The notes: generated by a model not told the origin, from the sequence alone. A stretch of DNA of 64,000 bases from an uncultured Eubacterium sp. (GCA_947385775.1 CANDMI010000001.1:62001-126000), one strand, 5' to 3'; numbered from the stretch's first letter, positions 1 through 9,095 are shown. Made by a program: numbers and translations.

Positions 1-258
1 TTCCCAAATGCGGCACATGGCTTCGTTGGCGTAAATGATCTCCTCGTCCCCATCCGCATGATAGATCAAAAAACCGCCCGGCATCTCATCTATAAACTGC
101 TTTAAACTCTCCGCCGCCCGCATGTCCTGCTCGTATTCCTCCGTCGACGCATAGCGGCTTAACAATCGATCTAAGCTCTCCCCCATAATCCGGGGGCTTT
201 GTAGCAAAAACAGCAGACATTCCATCACATTTCCACCGAATTTATCCTGAACACCCAC
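1..258 (-). CDS. PAS-domain signalling protein, N-terminal fragment
   Basis: Only the first 86 residues are in the window; the gene continues beyond base 1. A GTG start at 258 follows a GGGAGGG ribosome binding site at a normal distance. Residues 58-86 (MPGGFLIYHADGDEEIIYAN and following) match the opening of PAS domains that often precede GGDEF/EAL or histidine kinase modules in clostridial signalling proteins; the sequence of that opening is what I see, the downstream output domain is unknown. No membrane segment is visible. It sits just downstream of the GH13 gene on the same strand with an 17-base gap, so the two may be co-transcribed. Confidence 0.6.
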   Translation of the reverse strand, partial: MGVQDKFGGNVMECLLFLLQSPRIMGESLDRLLSRYASTEEYEQDMRAAESLKQFIDEMPGGFLIYHADGDEEIIYANEAMCRIWE

Positions 259-275
259 AGCTATCCCTCCCGCTT

Positions 276-2387
276 TTACTTATCTTTTTCATCCTGACGC
301 ATTAAGATCACAGACGAAAACTTTGGCAAAGTCATTTTCAGCCGCCCTTCCTCCACCTGGTAAAATACAGGAAGCGCCGAATAGCCGGTTTCATTCGTAA
401 ACATCAGCTGCTTTAGCTGCGCCCTTTGCGGTATGCCGGCTGTCCATACGTACAGATCCACATTTTTATGCGTATCGCCGTTATTGATCAAAACGATCAT
501 CTGCTCTGCCCTTGTAAAGCGCGCATAACAAAGCAGGTTATGCTCGCCCAATAAAAATTTCACCGATCCATACCGAAACGCCGGATGCTTTTTATGGATG
601 CTTATGATATCCCGGTGGAACGCGATCAGCTCATGGTCTTCTTTTCCCCACGGATAAGTCCTTCGATTGTCCGGGTCGGTAAACCCGCATACGCCCGCCT
701 CGTCGCCGTAGTAAAGCGTCGGCGCGCCTGGCCATGTCATTTGCAGCACGACGGCTTCTCGAAACACCCCCTTATTAATCCCCTCACAAGCCGCGCGTAC
801 TCCCAAAGTGCGCGCGCGCCCGGCTTTATGATTTGTCCTCGTTAAAAATCTGGAATGGTCATGATTGGAAAGCTGGTTCATCGAGCAATGTAAGGACGGC
901 GTTAAAAAATGATTCATGCAGCGGCGCATCTCATTTTCAAAATCCGACGCATTGCCAAGCGCCTCGCTTTCAAAACGCTCGCTGTGCTTATCCATGCCCG
1001 TCAAAAACCAAGTCACAGGCTCCATAAAAGCGTCGTAGTTCATAACCGTATCCCACTGGTCGCCCATAAGCCAGCTTGTCGGGTCGCCATAGTGCTCCGC
1101 CAAGATCAGGGCATTTGGATTCGCTTCCTTTACCGCGTCACGAAAATCCCTCCAAAACTGATGGTTAAAATCCAGCCCATGCCCCAAATCCGCCGCAACG
1201 TCCAATCTCCAGCCGTCTACATTATACGGCTGCGACACCCATTTTTTTCCGATTTCTATTATGCTTTGATAAAGCTCCTTTGAGCCTTCATAATTTAGCT
1301 TTGGCAGCGTATCATGCCCCCACCAGCCTTCGTACGCCGTATTCTGCGGCCATTCCCCTTCTTCTGAAAACTGGAAATAATCTTTATAAGGGCTGTCTTT
1401 TGATAAATACGCCCCGGTCTGGTAGCCCTTTTGGGACGAATAGATCTGCTCACGGTCCATCCATTTATGGAAAGAGCCGCAATGGTTAAATACGCCGTCT
1501 AAGATCACCTTCATGCCCCGGTTATGGATTTCCTGCACAAGCTTTGCAAAAAACTGGTTGCTCGCCCTTAAATTCCGCTTATCCGTCACACGCTTAATAT
1601 AACGCTCGGCGTTACGGTTATCCGTATCCTTTGGCCCAAGCAGCTCGCCTCCGTCTTCTATGATCTTACCGACATGCGGGTCAATATAGTCATAGTCTTG
1701 TATATCGTATTTGTGATTGGACGGCGATACAAACAGCGGGTTAAAATAAATGACCTCTACGCCGAGCTTTTGCAGATAATCCAGCTTCTGACGCACGCCT
1801 TCTAAGTCGCCTCCGTAAAATTCCGCCACGCTAAAATCGCTTGGCGCCTTTTCCCACAGCTCTACTTTTTTACTCGTTCCGTTAATATAATAATATTCAT
1901 CCGTTTCTACGTCATTAGAAGGATCCCCGTTATAAAAACGATCCACATAAATCTGATACATCACGGCGCCCTTTGACCAATCCGGCGTGGAAAAGCCTGG
2001 CACAATGCGGAAAAAATATTCCGGGCGAAGCTCCCTGGAAGGGCCATAGTTATCATAATATAAAGTCAGCATACCGTCCGCGACTTTAAAGCAGTACGAA
2101 AACAACTCCTTCGTCATCGTTACCGTACAGGCATAATAATCCATGCCGTCGCAGGACTCTGTTTTTTCCATAAAATAATTTTTGTCCTTCGTACATAAAT
2201 ATACCGCGTCCGCGTTATCTTTTTTTGTACGAAACCGGATGGTCACATCCTCTCCCGCCTTCGGCTCTGCTGGCTGCCTGTAATCCGGCGTGCCGTCGCT
2301 GAACAACCCCTGCCTGTTCAGCACCGGGCGCATCTGCATCATGTACCGCTGTATCATATTTAACTCATAGATTGATTTCTGCTCCAT
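276..2387 (-). CDS. GH13 alpha-glucan hydrolase (cyclomaltodextrinase/neopullulanase type)
   Basis: A 703-residue glycoside hydrolase of family 13. The first ~135 residues form the N-terminal beta-sandwich found in cyclomaltodextrinases and neopullulanases. The barrel then carries the family motifs in order: DGVFNH (region I), GWRLDVA with the nucleophile Asp (region II), ILAEHYG with the acid/base Glu (region III) and SNHDHSR with the third Asp (region IV). No signal peptide is present, so it should act in the cytoplasm on short malto-oligosaccharides or cyclodextrins. Start ATG at 2387 follows GGATGGGG. The gene lies downstream of the ftsH terminator and a fragment of a dispersed repeat. 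The precise substrate cannot be read from sequence; alpha-amylase or pullulanase-like activity is possible. Confidence 0.85.
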   Translation of the reverse strand: MEQKSIYELNMIQRYMMQMRPVLNRQGLFSDGTPDYRQPAEPKAGEDVTIRFRTKKDNADAVYLCTKDKNYFMEKTESCDGMDYYACTVTMTKELFSYCFKVADGMLTLYYDNYGPSRELRPEYFFRIVPGFSTPDWSKGAVMYQIYVDRFYNGDPSNDVETDEYYYINGTSKKVELWEKAPSDFSVAEFYGGDLEGVRQKLDYLQKLGVEVIYFNPLFVSPSNHKYDIQDYDYIDPHVGKIIEDGGELLGPKDTDNRNAERYIKRVTDKRNLRASNQFFAKLVQEIHNRGMKVILDGVFNHCGSFHKWMDREQIYSSQKGYQTGAYLSKDSPYKDYFQFSEEGEWPQNTAYEGWWGHDTLPKLNYEGSKELYQSIIEIGKKWVSQPYNVDGWRLDVAADLGHGLDFNHQFWRDFRDAVKEANPNALILAEHYGDPTSWLMGDQWDTVMNYDAFMEPVTWFLTGMDKHSERFESEALGNASDFENEMRRCMNHFLTPSLHCSMNQLSNHDHSRFLTRTNHKAGRARTLGVRAACEGINKGVFREAVVLQMTWPGAPTLYYGDEAGVCGFTDPDNRRTYPWGKEDHELIAFHRDIISIHKKHPAFRYGSVKFLLGEHNLLCYARFTRAEQMIVLINNGDTHKNVDLYVWTAGIPQRAQLKQLMFTNETGYSALPVFYQVEEGRLKMTLPKFSSVILMRQDEKDK

Positions 2388-2485
2388 ATGCGTAACCCCA
2401 TCCCTTTATGTTTATGCGTTAAAAACCTTATTCTAGTATAGACTAAAATGGGAAAATAATCTATACCCTTTTTTCAGTTTGGATT

Positions 2486-2517
2486 GGAAATTTCGAGATG
2501 CGCGCCTGCGCACAAAG
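2486..2517 (-). repeat. fragment of dispersed double-hairpin element (copy D)
   Basis: Read on the minus strand, TTTGTGCGCAGGCGCGCAT followed by TCGAAATTTCC matches the first third of the full copy at 8132-8220 (TTTATGCGCAGGCCCGCAT, TGGAAGTTTGC). The second hairpin with the CGAGTAGGGAA arms is missing. As with the full copies, it begins right after a terminator T-tract and precedes a gene on the same strand. Confidence 0.45.
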
Positions 2518-2548
2518 TAAAAAAGACAGCTTACGCTGTCTTTTTTAG
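2515..2548 (-). terminator. Rho-independent terminator of the tilS-ftsH transcript
   Basis: GACAGC-TTAC-GCTGTC stem (2525-2540) flanked by A6 and T6 runs, so it could work in both directions. On the minus strand it lies 140 bases after the ftsH stop. Confidence 0.85.
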
Positions 2549-2549
2549 G

Positions 2550-2682
2550 AGAAGGTATTTTTACTATGGGGTATAGCAAAAACTATATAATGTATTGGGG
2601 GGTTTTCACATGAATTATAATACCACCTTCCCCCAAATAAGTGTGCACAAACTTCACAAAATTTGCCACATCATTTTGGTGA
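2550..2682. other. structured stretch between ftsH and its terminator
   Basis: Contains complementary GGGGGG (2597-2602) and CCCCC (2631-2635) runs plus GGTATT/AATACC arms, and on the plus strand a GGGGGG run 7 bases before ATG (2610) opening a 38-codon frame that ends at 2726 inside the ftsH 3' end. A TATAAT sits at 2586-2591 without a clear -35. I cannot decide between an RNA structure and a small peptide gene. Confidence 0.3.
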
Positions 2683-4563
2683 TTATGATGAAGGGCTTTC
2701 CTCCAGCAACGGCTTTTCGTTTCTAAATTGCACAGATTCACTCAAAAACAGCGCCTCAAACTCATCTCTGCTGATCTTTTCTTTTTCCATCAAAAGCTTC
2801 GCGCAGCTGTGGAGCACAGCGTCGTACTGGCGGATGATCTCCTTTGCCCTAGCATAGCATTCGTCAATAATGCGCTTGACCTCCTGGTCAATGATCGTCG
2901 CCACGTTTTCGCCGTAGCTTTTCGTATGCGCTAAATCCCTTCCGATAAACACCTCGTCATCGTCGTCCCCATAACAGATCAGCCCGATATTTTCTGACAT
3001 GCCATACTTTGTGACCATTGCCTTTGCCATAGAGGTCGCCTGTTTGATGTCCTGAGACGCGCCAGTCGTAATGTCGTCAAAGACAAGCTCTTCCGCGACG
3101 CGCCCGCCCAAGTCCACAACGATCTCCTGTAGCATCCTGCCCTTTGTGTTAAACATTTCATCCTTTTCCGGAAGCGGCATCGTATAGCCCGCCGCCCCGG
3201 CTCCGGTTGGAATGATCGATACGGAATACACAGGCCCTACGTCCGGAAGCACATGGAATAAAATCGCATGGCCCGCTTCGTGAAACGCCGTAATCCGTTT
3301 TTCCTTTTCGCTGATAATGCGGCTTTTTTTCTCCGCGCCGATCCCCACCTTTACAAAGGAATCCTTAATGTCATCCAGCCGGATATACGCCCGGTCTTCC
3401 TTTGCAGCGCGGATCGCCGCTTCGTTTAACAGGTTTTCTAAATCCGCCCCGGTAAACCCGGCGGTGGTCTGGGCGATCTGCTTTAAATCCACATCGTCGC
3501 CTAACGGCTTATTTTTCGCGTGAACGCCCAAGATCTCTTCCCTTCCTCCGATATCCGGCCTTCCCACATGGATTTTACGGTCGAACCGGCCCGGGCGCAT
3601 GATCGCCGGGTCTAAAATGTCCACGCGGTTTGTGGCGGCCATTACGATGATCCCTTCGTTTACGCCAAATCCGTCCATTTCCACAAGCATCTGGTTTAGG
3701 GTCTGCTCACGCTCATCGTGGCCTCCGCCCATGCCTGTGCCGCGTCTTCTTGCCACCGCGTCTATTTCATCGATAAACACGATGCAAGGCGCGTTTTTCT
3801 TCGCGTCCTCAAACAAATCCCGGACGCGGGACGCGCCAACGCCTACAAACATCTCCACAAAGTCAGAGCCGGAAATGCTAAAAAACGGCACGCCCGCTTC
3901 CCCGGCCACCGCCTTTGCAAGCAAAGTCTTGCCCGTTCCAGGAGGGCCGACCAAAAGCACGCCCTTTGGGATCCTAGCGCCTAATTTCGTATATTTTCCA
4001 GGCGCGCGCAAAAAATCCACAATCTCAAACAGCTCCTCTTTTTCTTCCCGAAGCCCCGCGACTTTCGAAAAATTCACTTTTTTATTTTCATCCGTCGTCA
4101 TCTTCGCGCGGCTTTTGCCAAAATTCATCATTTTCGGGCTTCCGCCCCCGCCGGCGGACTGGTTGATGTTCATCATAATGATAAACAAAATAAACATCGC
4201 GCCAAATATGATCAGATACGGAAGCCAGGTAGACAGCCAGCTTTCCTGCGGGATATTTTTCAAAAGGTAATTATAAAACCCCTGCTCTTTTAAATATTCC
4301 TGCTCCGCGTTTACGTCCGACACATGAATCTCGCGCTGGTCGGACAGATCGTCAGACAGCGTCACCACCAATGTCCCGGTAGGCGTTTCCGCGTTTTGCT
4401 CAATGATGACAGACGCAACGTCCCCGGCCGCCAAGTCCTCTTGGTACTGGCGGTACGTATACGTGTCCGTTGTAAATGACGTTTCGCTTAAAAAATACCA
4501 TATGCCTACCACAAGCAGCACAAAGACGGCGTAAACGACAAACCCTCGATAATTTTTTTTCAA
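2683..4563 (-). CDS. ftsH: ATP-dependent zinc metalloprotease FtsH
   Basis: A 626-residue membrane AAA protease that degrades unstable and misfolded membrane or cytosolic proteins. Visible: TM segments at about 8-24 and 113-132 flanking a periplasm-side domain; Walker A GPPGTGKT (206-213); Walker B FIDEID (263-268); second region of homology around MRPGRFDR (322-329); zinc motif HEAGH (428-432). The length is normal. The start is TTG at 4563 with AAGGAGG seven bases upstream; no ATG fits. It follows tilS by 20 bases and is the last gene of the block before the terminator. The hpt gene that commonly sits between tilS and ftsH is absent here. Confidence 0.97.
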   Translation of the reverse strand: MKKNYRGFVVYAVFVLLVVGIWYFLSETSFTTDTYTYRQYQEDLAAGDVASVIIEQNAETPTGTLVVTLSDDLSDQREIHVSDVNAEQEYLKEQGFYNYLLKNIPQESWLSTWLPYLIIFGAMFILFIIMMNINQSAGGGGSPKMMNFGKSRAKMTTDENKKVNFSKVAGLREEKEELFEIVDFLRAPGKYTKLGARIPKGVLLVGPPGTGKTLLAKAVAGEAGVPFFSISGSDFVEMFVGVGASRVRDLFEDAKKNAPCIVFIDEIDAVARRRGTGMGGGHDEREQTLNQMLVEMDGFGVNEGIIVMAATNRVDILDPAIMRPGRFDRKIHVGRPDIGGREEILGVHAKNKPLGDDVDLKQIAQTTAGFTGADLENLLNEAAIRAAKEDRAYIRLDDIKDSFVKVGIGAEKKSRIISEKEKRITAFHEAGHAILFHVLPDVGPVYSVSIIPTGAGAAGYTMPLPEKDEMFNTKGRMLQEIVVDLGGRVAEELVFDDITTGASQDIKQATSMAKAMVTKYGMSENIGLICYGDDDDEVFIGRDLAHTKSYGENVATIIDQEVKRIIDECYARAKEIIRQYDAVLHSCAKLLMEKEKISRDEFEALFLSESVQFRNEKPLLEESPSS

Positions 4564-4583
4564 ATCACAACCTCCTTTTCATT

Positions 4584-6083
4584 TCATCCGTAAAAAGTAA
4601 CTTCCAATACTCTTTTGGTATGTTTCTCCACTTTATAGTAGCTGCTGATGCGATGCCCAACGATCCACATGATATGCTGCCCGTCCGCCAGCAGCGGAAG
4701 CTTTTCCCGCTCCTTTGCCGGAACCTTTTCATTTACCAGATAGTTTTTTAACTTTTGACGCGCCCCGTCGTCATTTAAAACAAAATAATCGCCCGGCATC
4801 CTGTTCCTGATACATAAACCGCTTTTTATCTTATCATAATCAAACCATTTCGTATACTTTTTTTCGGAAATTTGTGGTTCTGTTTGAAAATTTTTTTCAA
4901 AAACGCGAAAAGAAAACCGCTCCCGTATGCTTTCGCCTATGCCGCCCGCGTCCGCTTTTTCTGTTTTGTCAAGCTCATTTTGAATCTTAAGCTTAAGCTC
5001 TATCCCGCCATAGACCCGCGTCGCCGTAATTCCATAAGGCAGGCTTATGCGCCTGCCGTTTTGCCTGTCAAACAGCTCCGCAAGCTTACTTATATGCACG
5101 CTTGTAAGATCCCTCCCGCTTCCGGCAAGCTTTACCATAAGCTGGTAGAGCATTTCTTTTTGCAGCGCGGCCTCGGCCTGCTCAAACCCTTCTTTTTGAA
5201 CAAAAACCCCTGCGCCGTCTTGCAGATTTATACAACAAGCCTCCAGCCTTTTTTTCGCGCTGCTTCTTATAAAATCCGAAAGCTCCGTAAGCTCTTTCGC
5301 GGTTTTTTGCATATGCCAGATGCAGCGGCCGTTTACCCCTTCCAACGATGGCAGAGCCTCCATCCGTATCCGGTTCCTGCTGTATGCAGCCGATTGGTTC
5401 GTTTTGTCTATGCAGTAGTCCTGCCCCGCCTGCGCCAGATACGCTTCGACCTCCTGCCTGCTGACGGAAAGAAGCGGCCTTATAATATCCTCCCGCACCG
5501 GAGGGATGCCGCAAAGCCCGCGTATCCCGCTTCCGCGGGCAAGGTGGAACAACATCGTTTCCGCGTTGTCATTTAAGTTATGGGCGACCGCGACCTTTAC
5601 CTGCCTGCCGGGACTTTGGAAGCGTTTTTTTTGCTCCGCAAACGCCGCGTAACGAAGCTGCCTTGCGGCCTCTTCCGTCCCCATACCATGCTCTTTTGCA
5701 AAATCCGGGACATTTAAATGGCAGACTGTGCATTCCAGCCCTTTTTTTTCACAAAATTTTCGGACAAACGCCGCGTCCCGCAAGCTGTCCTCCCCCCGGA
5801 TGCCATGCTCTGCATGGACGACGCTAAGGGTGTAGCCAAACTGTTTTTGCAGATCTAAAAGCGCCAGCAGCATGCACATAGAATCGGCCCCGCCGGATAC
5901 GCCCGCGATGATATGGCTGTCCGCTCCCGCCATCTGCCATTTTCTCATATCCTCTTGCATTTTGGTTAGTATTTTTTCTTTTTTATATATATTTCTATAT
6001 ATATTTCCATCCAATTTTTTATTTAAAGCTCTATCTAAATTTTCATTTAAATATTTATCTTTGTCTTTTTCACGCGTTTCCAT
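4584..6083 (-). CDS. tilS: tRNA(Ile)-lysidine synthase TilS
   Basis: Modifies C34 of the CAU-anticodon tRNA(Ile) to lysidine so that it reads AUA. The PP-loop SGGADS lies at residues 63-68, followed by the N-type ATPase core and a C-terminal TilS domain. Homologues normally begin close to MQEDMRKW, residue 42 here. The preceding 41 residues are almost entirely Lys/Asn/Asp/Glu and encoded by unusually A/T-rich DNA with near-repeated ATATATA blocks. The true start could therefore be ATG at 5960, giving 458 residues; neither start has a strong ribosome binding site, with GGAG lying 13 bases before the first ATG. Starts 6 bases after spoIIE. Confidence 0.93.
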   Translation of the reverse strand: METREKDKDKYLNENLDRALNKKLDGNIYRNIYKKEKILTKMQEDMRKWQMAGADSHIIAGVSGGADSMCMLLALLDLQKQFGYTLSVVHAEHGIRGEDSLRDAAFVRKFCEKKGLECTVCHLNVPDFAKEHGMGTEEAARQLRYAAFAEQKKRFQSPGRQVKVAVAHNLNDNAETMLFHLARGSGIRGLCGIPPVREDIIRPLLSVSRQEVEAYLAQAGQDYCIDKTNQSAAYSRNRIRMEALPSLEGVNGRCIWHMQKTAKELTELSDFIRSSAKKRLEACCINLQDGAGVFVQKEGFEQAEAALQKEMLYQLMVKLAGSGRDLTSVHISKLAELFDRQNGRRISLPYGITATRVYGGIELKLKIQNELDKTEKADAGGIGESIRERFSFRVFEKNFQTEPQISEKKYTKWFDYDKIKSGLCIRNRMPGDYFVLNDDGARQKLKNYLVNEKVPAKEREKLPLLADGQHIMWIVGHRISSYYKVEKHTKRVLEVTFYG

Positions 6084-6089
6084 ATGTCT

Positions 6090-7940
6090 TTATTTTCTCC
6101 ATACCCCGCAAACGAGTATCGTCATATCGTCCTTCACAGCGCCTCCGGTCTGGTCCAATACCGCTTCTAACACAGCGTCCGCGATCTGTCCCGGATGCTT
6201 GTAGTCAATAATCCCCAACAGCTCGCACATATCCGCCATCGGGTCTTTCGCCTGTAGATACTCTAACACGCCGTCCGATACCATAACAAGAAAATCCCCG
6301 TCATCCATCTGCCTTGTGGTCTTTTTCATTTCCAGATGGCAGGCGGCTCCGACTGGCAGGGTGTTTGACTCTATGCACTCCACACGCCCCGGATGCTTGA
6401 TAAAGGTCGCCGCCGCGCCGATTTTATAAATCTCGCACATCCCGGTATATAAATCAATCGAGCAGATGTCGACGGTAGAATATAAATCGTCCTCCCCCCG
6501 GATGACCATGGCGGAATTCATCATCTGCAAAGCCGTTTCCTTCGTAAACCCGGCCTCTAAAAATTTTTCCAAAAGCTCTAAGACGAGCGCGCTTTCCTTG
6601 CACGCCCGATCGCCAGTCCCCATCCCATCGGAAAGCATGACCGTCATCTGGGAGCCGTCCATTTCCAGGAAAGAATAATTATCCCCGGAAACCGCGCCGC
6701 CATCCTGCACCCTTCTTGCTACGGCGTGAGTCTCATGAAAGCACGCGTCCTCCAAAAACGCCGCCGCCGTCCCCTGGGGGCTGATCATGCTGCGCCCGTC
6801 CTTTTGCTGACGCATCTCCCGCTCCAATCCAGCCGACACCGCGCGCGTTAACTCCTTTGCGCTGACGCACCCGCCAACTTTTGCGTATACGTCGCAGGTA
6901 AACTCCCACCGATTTTTTTTGTCCTGATATAAACGGGGGTTTTTTACGACCAGCCCCCGTTCCTTCGCACGAAACTTAACCTCCGTTATATACGGCTTTT
7001 TTTCATTTGTGATATCCGTAAGCTGCCCCGCGCAGTCCTCCATAATATATGCCATCGCGTCCAACTGCTGCGCGATGATCTCCCGGTTTTCCAGCAAACG
7101 GTTGTACCATGCCAGATTTAGCCTTGCTTTATCAAAAATCTGCATCGCCTGCTGTATCACCGCGTCGGTATAAGGGCAGTATTCCTGCATCTGCACTACG
7201 ATCTGGCGGTCAGGCTCTCCGATGCGCTGTAAAGATTGCAGCATATAAGCAAGATAAGAAGCCATCGGGCTTTCCGCCTTTTCCCAGCACAGCGCGCACT
7301 GGCTGCAATTTACGCACAGGCTGCTCGTTAGCTCCTGCTGCATCCTGCCCATCTGTTCTATGGAAATCTCCTTATGGGCGGTATCCATTTTTGAAAATAA
7401 TTTTGATAAGCCGCTAAAGGAATCCGCATAGTTTTCCAGCCGGCTTGCGTAATACCGCCCCTGCATGGAATCCTGCTCTTCCTTCAAAAAGCTAAGCTGC
7501 ATAAAGTCATTCATCACCCTTGCCCCGATCACCGACGCGAAAAACACAAACGCCGCTTCCAGCGCGCCGCTTACAAAGCTTACCTTAGAGCGCGCTCCAA
7601 TTAAATTCCCCGCAAAGGACATGATCAAAACCGCAATGGACGCTGACGCCGCCGCGCAGTTTACCGTGCATTTTCCTTCCACCCACTCAAACAACCGCAC
7701 CGTTAAAAAAATAACCGAAAGCGTGACAAAATATTTGACCGCCGCCGCCACCGGCACAAACATTACAATGCCCGCCCCCATCGCCAGACACAACAACGAC
7801 ATTCCATGGGCGCCGTCCATCAGGCAGCCTGCCGTAAAATAGGCGGGTATCAGCGGATAGCAGCCCATCCATGACAGCCTGCACGCCAAAATCCCCACAA
7901 AATATAATGCCGCCTGTTTTGCGCCAATTCCTTTTAACAT
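6090..7940 (-). CDS. spoIIE: Stage II sporulation protein E, PP2C-type phosphatase
   Basis: Serine phosphatase that dephosphorylates the anti-anti-sigma factor SpoIIAA to release sigma-F in the forespore. The N-terminal ~150 residues contain several hydrophobic segments; a central region has the cysteine group CVNCSQCALCW; the C-terminal ~220 residues are the PP2C domain with SDGMGTGD and VSDGVLEYL. At 616 residues it is shorter than the ~800-residue Bacillus protein, mainly through a reduced membrane region. An upstream ATG at 7949 directly abuts the AGGAGG site (7950-7955), so the ATG at 7940, 9 bases away, is the more likely start. A Spo0A-type promoter lies just upstream. Confidence 0.93.
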   Translation of the reverse strand: MLKGIGAKQAALYFVGILACRLSWMGCYPLIPAYFTAGCLMDGAHGMSLLCLAMGAGIVMFVPVAAAVKYFVTLSVIFLTVRLFEWVEGKCTVNCAAASASIAVLIMSFAGNLIGARSKVSFVSGALEAAFVFFASVIGARVMNDFMQLSFLKEEQDSMQGRYYASRLENYADSFSGLSKLFSKMDTAHKEISIEQMGRMQQELTSSLCVNCSQCALCWEKAESPMASYLAYMLQSLQRIGEPDRQIVVQMQEYCPYTDAVIQQAMQIFDKARLNLAWYNRLLENREIIAQQLDAMAYIMEDCAGQLTDITNEKKPYITEVKFRAKERGLVVKNPRLYQDKKNRWEFTCDVYAKVGGCVSAKELTRAVSAGLEREMRQQKDGRSMISPQGTAAAFLEDACFHETHAVARRVQDGGAVSGDNYSFLEMDGSQMTVMLSDGMGTGDRACKESALVLELLEKFLEAGFTKETALQMMNSAMVIRGEDDLYSTVDICSIDLYTGMCEIYKIGAAATFIKHPGRVECIESNTLPVGAACHLEMKKTTRQMDDGDFLVMVSDGVLEYLQAKDPMADMCELLGIIDYKHPGQIADAVLEAVLDQTGGAVKDDMTILVCGVWRK

Positions 7941-7984
7941 CGAATCCATCCTCCTATTCTGCTCTGCTTCAAAGTTCGCTCATG

Positions 7985-8017
7985 AGTATAAAAAGAGAAT
8001 CCGAAATTGTTTGTCAA
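7985..8017 (-). promoter_or_regulatory. putative Spo0A-dependent sigma-A promoter of spoIIE
   Basis: On the minus strand TTGACA (8012-8017) and TATACT (7985-7990) are separated by 21 bases, the abnormal spacing known for Spo0A-activated spoIIE/spoIIG promoters. TTTGACA at the -35 matches the 0A box TTCGACA in 6 of 7 positions. Confidence 0.6.
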
Positions 8018-8131
8018 ACGGTGTCTTAGCATTTGATTTTTATTCGCGCGTTTTCCCATTCAAATCCGATTTTGAGTCGATTCTACGGCGTTCAAGTATT
8101 TGAGGACATGCATCTTAAGGCATTCTAAAAA

Positions 8132-8220
8132 ATCGAGTAGGGAAGAGCCATCTTCCCTACCCGCCGCGCGGCCCGCAGCTGTGTCAGCAGCAAACTTCCA
8201 TATGCGGGCCTGCGCATAAA
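8132..8220 (-). repeat. dispersed double-hairpin element, copy A
   Basis: Minus-strand reading: TTTATGCGCAGGCCCGCAT ... GCTGCGGGCC, then GGGTAGGGAAGA-TGGC-TCTTCCCTACTCGATTTTTT. Two hairpins follow each other. It shares the element start, the CGAGTAGGGAA arms and even the GATGGCTC loop with copy C at 61029-61120, and the arms with copy B at 22131-22220. It lies between divIC and the spoIIE promoter; the final T6 could make this copy a terminator. Confidence 0.75.
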
Positions 8221-8246
8221 GAAAACCAGGCAATCCTTATGCCCGG
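8218..8246 (-). terminator. terminator after divIC
   Basis: CCGGGCA-TAAGGAT-TGCCTGG stem (8226-8246) followed on the minus strand by TTTTCTTT, 35 bases after the divIC stop. Confidence 0.65.
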
Positions 8247-8280
8247 TCCTTTTTCCGAAAGCTTATGGCAAGCGCATAGG

Positions 8281-8589
8281 CTAGCGCTCCTTAAATATAA
8301 CCTCATCCTCATAAACCATTCCAAGCTTGCTTTTTGCGGTATCCTCAACGTATTCCTGGGTCTGGGTATAGGCTTCATATTCCTGCAATTCCTTCTGGCG
8401 CTCTACCTGCTCCCTCTTTTGCTGCTTTAAGCTTTCCTCCTGTGCGGCGTAGCTTTTATCCTTTTTATATAGATTGACGATCTGGACAGACATAATGCCC
8501 GCCAACGCCAAAACGATCATGGTCACGCACAGCTTCCCTGACCGATTCGCTTTATGGTTTTGAAACTTTGCTCCCATAATACATTCCAT
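8281..8589 (-). CDS. divIC: Septum formation initiator, DivIC/FtsB family
   Basis: A 102-residue bitopic division protein: short Lys/Arg-rich cytoplasmic tail, one TM segment at about residues 20-38, then a coiled coil rich in Glu, Gln and Lys (45-85) and a short C-terminal domain. It is expected to act with FtsL and DivIB at the septum. Position between yabQ and spoIIE is the classic one. The ATG at 8589 is only one base from GGGGGAGG, while the in-frame ATG at 8577 is 13 bases away; the start is uncertain by four codons. Confidence 0.88.
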   Translation of the reverse strand: MECIMGAKFQNHKANRSGKLCVTMIVLALAGIMSVQIVNLYKKDKSYAAQEESLKQQKREQVERQKELQEYEAYTQTQEYVEDTAKSKLGMVYEDEVIFKER

Positions 8590-8597
8590 GCCTCCCC

Positions 8598-9095
8598 CTA
8601 TTTTTTCGATAAACCTATTTTAACCTCATTTATGATTTTTTTCAATCGCTTCTTTACGTATTTTCGAAGCTTTTTTTCTTTTGTTGAAACCGCGCAGGCT
8701 CCCGTCTTGGCCTTCTTTTTTAATTTGCGAAAAGGCGTAAGCAGAAAATGGCAAAGCCTGCCCGCCATATGTAAGATCTTTTTTAAGACCCGCACGATAT
8801 GCGGCACGGTATGGCGGCTGATCAGCTGATTGTACAAAAACATGCCAAGCGCGATTCCCCCAATCGCAAACCCGCGTATCAGCCCGTCATTTTTTAGATA
8901 CAGCATCGAAAAGCTCACAAACGCCACCATAATCCAATAACTTAAATCCTCAAGAGCCATCCATGCGCTTCCATGCCTGGCCACCTGGCGGAATATGCGT
9001 AAAATATCGTATACAAACATTAGCAGGATGCCCAGCAGGAAGGATACCGCGAAAAAATCCAATTCCTTTAAAATGCTCTGGCTGACCGTATTCAT
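8598..9095 (-). CDS. yabQ: Spore cortex biosynthesis protein YabQ
   Basis: A 165-residue integral membrane protein of the YabQ family, needed for spore cortex formation in Bacillus. Hydrophobic segments at about 12-33, 50-68 and 72-92 precede a strongly basic C-terminal tail (KKLRKYVKKRLKKI). The start ATG overlaps the yabP stop by 4 bases (ATGA), so translation is probably coupled, and divIC follows after 8 bases. Expression should come from the sigma-E-like promoter before yabP. Confidence 0.88.
   Translation of the reverse strand: MNTVSQSILKELDFFAVSFLLGILLMFVYDILRIFRQVARHGSAWMALEDLSYWIMVAFVSFSMLYLKNDGLIRGFAIGGIALGMFLYNQLISRHTVPHIVRVLKKILHMAGRLCHFLLTPFRKLKKKAKTGACAVSTKEKKLRKYVKKRLKKIINEVKIGLSKK

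Noticed and set aside
3599..4270. 223-codon plus-strand open frame inside ftsH
   Set aside because: It is antisense to a highly conserved AAA domain, has no ribosome binding site and no family-like features.
4872..5576. 234-codon plus-strand open frame opposite tilS
   Set aside because: Shadow of the tilS reading frame; the translated sequence is compositionally random and basic.
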